Part shown: positions 60,001 through 64,000 of the stretch, in pieces
How the letters are laid out: each line of letters starts with the position of its first letter
Position numbering within the stretch: the stretch's first letter is position 1
From: Rallus limicola
Lineage: Eukaryota > Chordata > Aves > Gruiformes > Rallidae
DNA: 64,000 bases
Reading direction: 5' to 3'
Assembly: GCA_022605955.1 (NCBI GenBank)
Contig: JAKCOZ010000101.1
Coordinates: 1-64,000, forward strand
The notes under the pieces: generated by a model
Seen by the model: only the letters and a program-made list of their open reading frames with translations
Databases searched by the model: none
What the model was told of the DNA's origin: nothing
Made by a program: the position numbers and the translations under genes

Positions 60001-61016
60001 TCCTGTTAGGAGGTTTCAGACAAGCTATGCCTTTCAGGCCTAGCTTCTTTACTTTGGGAGTTATTGCTGGACGTTTAGCATGTTTTGAACTGCAGTCTGC
60101 TAGGGCCGAGAAAAGCACCGTAGGAGGTTCCAGGCATGTTCCCTCTTTCCAGGCAAAGGAAAAGGCTGAGAGCCAAAGTGACAGGGGCTGCTCATGTGTC
60201 CTGTTAGGAGGTTTCAGACAAGCTATGCCTTTCAGGCCTAGCTTCTTTACTTTGGGAGTTATTGCTGGACGTTTAGCATGTTTTGAACTGCAGTCTGCTA
60301 GGGCCGAGAAAAGCACCGTAGGAGGTTCCAGGCATGTTCCCTCTTTCCAGGCAAAGGAAAAGGCTGAGAGCCAAAGTGACAGGGTCTGCTCGGGTGTCCT
60401 GTTAGGAGGTTTCAGACAAGCTATGCCTTTCAGGCCTAGATTCTTTACTTTGGGAGGTATTGCTGGACGTTTAGCATGTTTTGAACTGCAGTCTGCTAGG
60501 GCCGAGAAAAGAACCGTAGGAGGTTCCAGGCATGTTCCCTCTTTCCAGGCAAAGGAAAAGGCTGAGAGCCAAAGTGACAGGGTCTGCTCGGGTGTCCTGT
60601 TAGGAGGTTTCAGACAAGCTATGCCTTTCAGGCCTAGCTTCTTTACTTTGGGAGTTATTGCTGGACGTTTAGCATGTTTTGAGCTGCAGTCTGCTAGGGC
60701 CGAGAAAAGCACCGTAGGAGGTTCCAGGCATGTTCCCTCTTTCCAAGCAAAGGAAAAAGCTGAGAGCCAAAGTGTCAGGGTTTGCTCGTGTGTCCTGTTA
60801 GGAGGTTTCAGACAAGCTATGCCTTTCAGGCCTAGCTTCTTTACTTTGGGAGTTATTGCTGGACGTTTAGCATGTTTTGAACTGCAGTCTGCTAGGGCCG
60901 AGAAAAGCACCGTAGGAGGTTCCAGGCATGTTCCCTCTTTCAAAGCAAAGGAAAAGGCTGAGAGCCAAAGTGACAGGGTCTGCTTGTGTTTCCTGTTAGG
61001 AGGTTTCAGACAAGCT
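57030..61016 (+). repeat. Higher-order block alpha, copy 3
   Basis: Same order as 1-3987 (offset 57029) and 9308-13294 (offset 47722). Markers include ggactttta (about 57493), gttcactct (58555), cctcgcttc (about 59247), ctagattc with gggaggtat (about 60440) and the closing cassette. Confidence 0.92.
60621..61016 (+). repeat. Two-monomer marker cassette 9
   Basis: Same form as cassettes 1 and 2 (gagctgcag, gtcagg, gtttgctcg; gaactgcag, tttcaaagca, gcttgtgtttc). The complex indel at 61025 follows. Confidence 0.9.
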
Positions 61017-64000
61017 ATGCCTTTTAAGGCCTAGCTTCTTTACTTTGGGAGTTATTGCTGGACGTTTAGCATGTTTTGAACTGCAGTCTGCTAGGGCCGA
61101 GAAAAGCACCGTAGGAGGTTCCAGGCATGTTCCCTCTTTCCAGGCAAAGGAAAAGGCTGAGAGCCAAAGTGACAGGGTCTGCTCGTGTGTCCTGTTAGGA
61201 GGTTTCAGACAAGCTATGCCTTTCAGGCCTAGCTTCTTTACTTTGGGAGTTATTGCTGGACGTTTAGCATGTTTTGAACTGCAGTCTGCTCGGTCCGAGA
61301 AAAGCACCGTAGGAGGTTCCAGGCATGTTCCCTCTTTCCAGGCAAAGGAAAAGGCTGAGAACCAAAGTGACAGGGGCTGCTCGTGTGTCATGTTAGGAGG
61401 TTTCAGACAAGCTATGCCTTTCAGGCCTAGCTTCTTTACTTTGGGAGTTATTGCTGGACATTTAGCATGTTTTGAACTGCAGTCTGCTAGGGCCGAGAAA
61501 AGCACCGTAGGAGGTTCCAGGCATGTTCCCTCTTTCCAGGCAAAGGGAAAGGCTGAGAGCCAAAGTGACAGGGTCTGCTCGTGTGTCCTGTTAGGAGGTT
61601 TCAGACAAGCTATGCCTTTCAGGCCTAGCTTCTTTACTTTGGGAGTTATTGCTGGACGTTTAGCATGTTTTGAACTGCAGTCTGCTAGGGCCGAGAAAAG
61701 CACCGTAGGAGGTTCCAGGCATGTTCACTCTTTCCAGGCAAAGGAAAAGGCTGAGAGCCAAAGTGACAGGGGGTGCTCATGTGTCCTGTTAGGAGGTTTC
61801 AGACAAGCTATGCCTTTCAGGCCTAGCTTCTTTACTTTGGGAGTTATTGCTGGACGTTTAGCATGTTTTGAACTGCAGTCTGCTAGGGCCGAGAAAAGCA
61901 CCGTAGGAGGTTCCAGGCATGTTCCCTCTTTCCAGGCAAAGGAAAAGGCTGAGAGCCAAAGTGACAGGGTCTGCTCGGGTGTCCTGTTAGGAGGTTTCAG
62001 ACAAGCTATGCCTTTCAGGCCTAGCTTCTTTACTTTGGGAGTTATTGCTGGACGTTTAGCATGTTTTGAACTGCAGTCTGCTAGGGCCGAGAAAAGCACC
62101 GTAGGAGGTTCCAGGCATGTTCCCTCTTTCCAGGCAAAGGAAAAGGCTGAGAGCCAAAGTGACAGGGTCTGCTCGTGTGTCCTGTTAGGAGGTTTCAGAC
62201 AAGCTATGCCTTTCAGGGCTAGCTTCTTTACTTTGGGAGTTATTGCTGGACGTTTAGCATGTTTTGAACTGCAGTCTGCTAGGGCCGAGAAAAGCACCGT
62301 AGGAGGTTCCAGGCATGTTCCCTCTTTCCAGGCAAAGGAAAAGGCTGAGAGCCAAAGTGACAGGGTCTGCTCGTGTGTCCTGTTAGGAGGTTTCAGACAA
62401 GCTATGCCTTTCAGGCCTAGCTTCTTTACTTTGGGAGTTATTGCTGGACGTTTAGCATGTTTTGAACTGCAGTCTGCTAGGGCCGAGAAAAGCACCGTAG
62501 GAGGTTCCAGGCATGTTCCCTCTTTCCAGGCAAAGGAAAAGTCTGAGAGCCAAAGCGAGAGGGTCTGCTCGTGTGTCCTGTTAGGAGGTTTCAGACAAGC
62601 TATGCCTTTCAGGCCTAGCTTCTTTATTTTGGGAGTTATTGCTGGACGTTTAGCATGTTTTGAACTGCAGTCTGCTAGGGCCGAGAAAAGCACCGTAGGA
62701 GGTTCCAGGCATGTTCCCTCTTTCCAGGCAAAGGAAAAGGCTGAGAGCCAAAGTGACAGGGTCTGCTCGTGTGTCCTGTTAGGAGGTTTCAGACAAGCTA
62801 TGCCTTTCAGGCCTAGCTTCTTTACTTTGGGAGTTATTGCTGGACGTTTAGCATGTTTTGAACTGCAGTCTGCTAGGGCCGAGAAAAGCACCGTAGGAGG
62901 TTCCAGGCATGTTCCCTCTTTCCAGGCAAAGGAAAAGGCTGAGAGCCAAAGTGACAGGGTCTGCTCGTGTGTCCTGTTAGGAGTTTTCAGACAAGCTATG
63001 CCTTTCAGGCCTAGCTTCTTTACTTTGGGAGTTATTGCTGGACGTTTAGCATGTTTTGAACTGCAGTCTGCTAGGGCCGAGAAAAGCACCGTAGGAGGTT
63101 CCAGGCATGTTCCCTCTTTCCAGGCAAAGGAAAAGGCTGAGAGCCAAAGTGACAGGGTCTGCTCGTGTGTCCTGTTAGGAGGTTTCAGACAAGCTATGCC
63201 TTTCAGGCCTAGCTTCTTTATTTTGGGAGTTATTGCTGGACGTTTAGCATGTTTTGAACTGCAGTCTGCTAGGGCCGAGAAAAGCACCGTAGGAGGTTCC
63301 AGGCATGTTCCCTCTTTCCAGGCAAAGGAAAAGGCTGAGAGCCAAAGTGACAGGGTCTGCTCGTGTGTCCTGTTAGGAGGTTTCAGACAAGCTATGCCTT
63401 TCAAGCCTAGCTTCTTTACTTTGGGAGTTATTGCTGGACGTTTAGCATGTTTTGAACTGCAGTCTGCTAGGGCCGAGAAAAGCACCGTAGGAGGTTCCAG
63501 GCATGTTCCCTCTTTCCAGGCAAAGGTAAAGGCTGAGAGCCAAAGTGACAGGGTCTGCTCGTGTGTCCTGTTAGGAGGTTTCAGACAAGCTATGCCTTTC
63601 AGGCCTAGCTTCTTTACTTTGGGAGTTATTGCTGGACGTTTAGCATGTTTTGAACTGCAGTCTGCTAGGGCCGAGAAAAGCACCGTAGGAGGTTCCAGGC
63701 ATGTTCCCTCTTTCCAGGCAAAGGAAAAGGCTGAGAGCCAAAGTGACAGGGTCTGCTCGTGTGTCCTGTTAGGAGGTTTCAGACAAGCTATGCCTTTCAG
63801 GGCTAGCTTCTTTACTTTGGGAGTTATTGCTGGACGTTTAGCATGTTTTGAACTGCAGTCTGCTAGGGCCGAGAAAAGCACCGTAGGAGGTTCCAGGCAT
63901 GTTCCCTCTTTCCAGGCAAAGGAAAAGGCTGAGAGCCAAAGTGACAGGGTCTGCTCGTGTGTCCTGTTAGGAGGTTTCAGACAAGCTATGCCTTTCAGGC
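61017..64000 (+). repeat. Higher-order block beta, copy 3 (cut by window end)
   Basis: Matches 3988-6971 at offset 57029, including ctcggtccgag (61289), gttcactct (61724), the 8-monomer unit from 62206 with its second start at 63790, and ggagttttc (about 62981), which copy 2 lacks. The array is still in full register at base 64000. Confidence 0.9.
61025..61026 (+). other. Complex +1 indel (c replaced by ta), copy 4
   Basis: Fourth occurrence of ccttttaagg, exactly 60 monomers plus one base after the third. It closes the forward frame at 61034. Confidence 0.95.

Larger units (their letters stand above)
1..64000 (+). repeat. 198-bp satellite tandem array filling the window
   Basis: The same 198-bp monomer repeats head to tail in one orientation from first to last base, giving 323 full copies and a partial copy at the right edge. 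The phase marker gtcctgttag stands at 1, 199 and so on to 63961. Monomers differ from one another by only a handful of substitutions. GC is about 50% (99 of 198 in the first monomer). No inversion, gap, foreign insertion or array edge is seen. Long single-orientation arrays with ordered variants are typical of eukaryotic satellite DNA in centromeric or other heterochromatin, but location cannot be read from the sequence. I do not recognise the family. No protein, RNA gene, promoter or terminator is supported anywhere in the array. Confidence 0.99.

Noticed and set aside
1..64000. CRISPR array
   Set aside because: There are no unique spacers between short repeats; the whole 198-bp period is conserved and no cas genes are present.
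1..64000. Centromere protein B box
   Set aside because: The required TTCG...CGGG pattern is absent from the majority monomer on both strands, and gctcgggtg variants supply only part of it.
1..64000. Transposon or retroelement insertions
   Set aside because: The monomer register is continuous to the base apart from the listed one-base indels, leaving no room for an insertion.
1..64000. Assembly artefact explaining all repeated blocks
   Set aside because: Copies carry private differences (gtaggtgg near 13986, cagtatgct near 22669, ggagttttc in copies 1 and 3 only), which argues for distinct real copies, though exact copy number cannot be confirmed without reads.

Overview
The whole window is one unbroken satellite DNA array. 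A 198-bp monomer repeats head to tail on the same strand from base 1 to base 64000: 323 complete monomers (1-63960) followed by a 40-bp partial one. The count closes exactly, because 323 x 198 = 63954 and the seven single-base indels I can place (six +1, one -1; net +5) plus the one-base origin offset reconcile positions across the window to within a base. There is no unique sequence, gene, RNA gene, CRISPR array or transposon insertion, and neither edge of the array is in view.

The organism is a eukaryote, most likely one with germline CpG methylation such as a vertebrate. The monomer is about 50% GC but has only four CpGs (about a third of expectation), and all four appear in decayed TpG or CpA forms in some monomers. 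I do not recognise the monomer family and name no species. A centromeric, pericentromeric or other heterochromatic position is an inference from array type only.

The long open frames on both strands are an artefact. Because 198 is a multiple of 3, any frame without a stop in one monomer stays open through the array. I annotate none of them as genes.

The information lies in the order of variant monomers. Left to right: block alpha (1-3987), block beta (3988-7873), a link (7874-9307), then near-identical alpha and beta again (9308-17180). A mixed stretch (17181-22007) leads to a 16-monomer unit in tandem duplicate (22008-28343). Next come a stretch rich in private mutations (28344-33513), a 7-monomer cluster (33514-37673), and looser units with 10- and 11-monomer spacing (37674-42997). 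A beta-like stretch (42998-45175) precedes an 8-monomer tandem duplicate (45176-48343), an alpha tail (to 49135) and a composite block (49136-55595). The link, alpha and beta then return for a third time (55596-64000).

A two-monomer marker cassette occurs nine times, and all six one-base insertions lie just downstream of a cassette. One chimeric monomer near 7.8 kb records an unequal exchange to within about 120 bp. The window is therefore a readable record of amplification by unequal crossover or conversion, not a set of cooperating genes.
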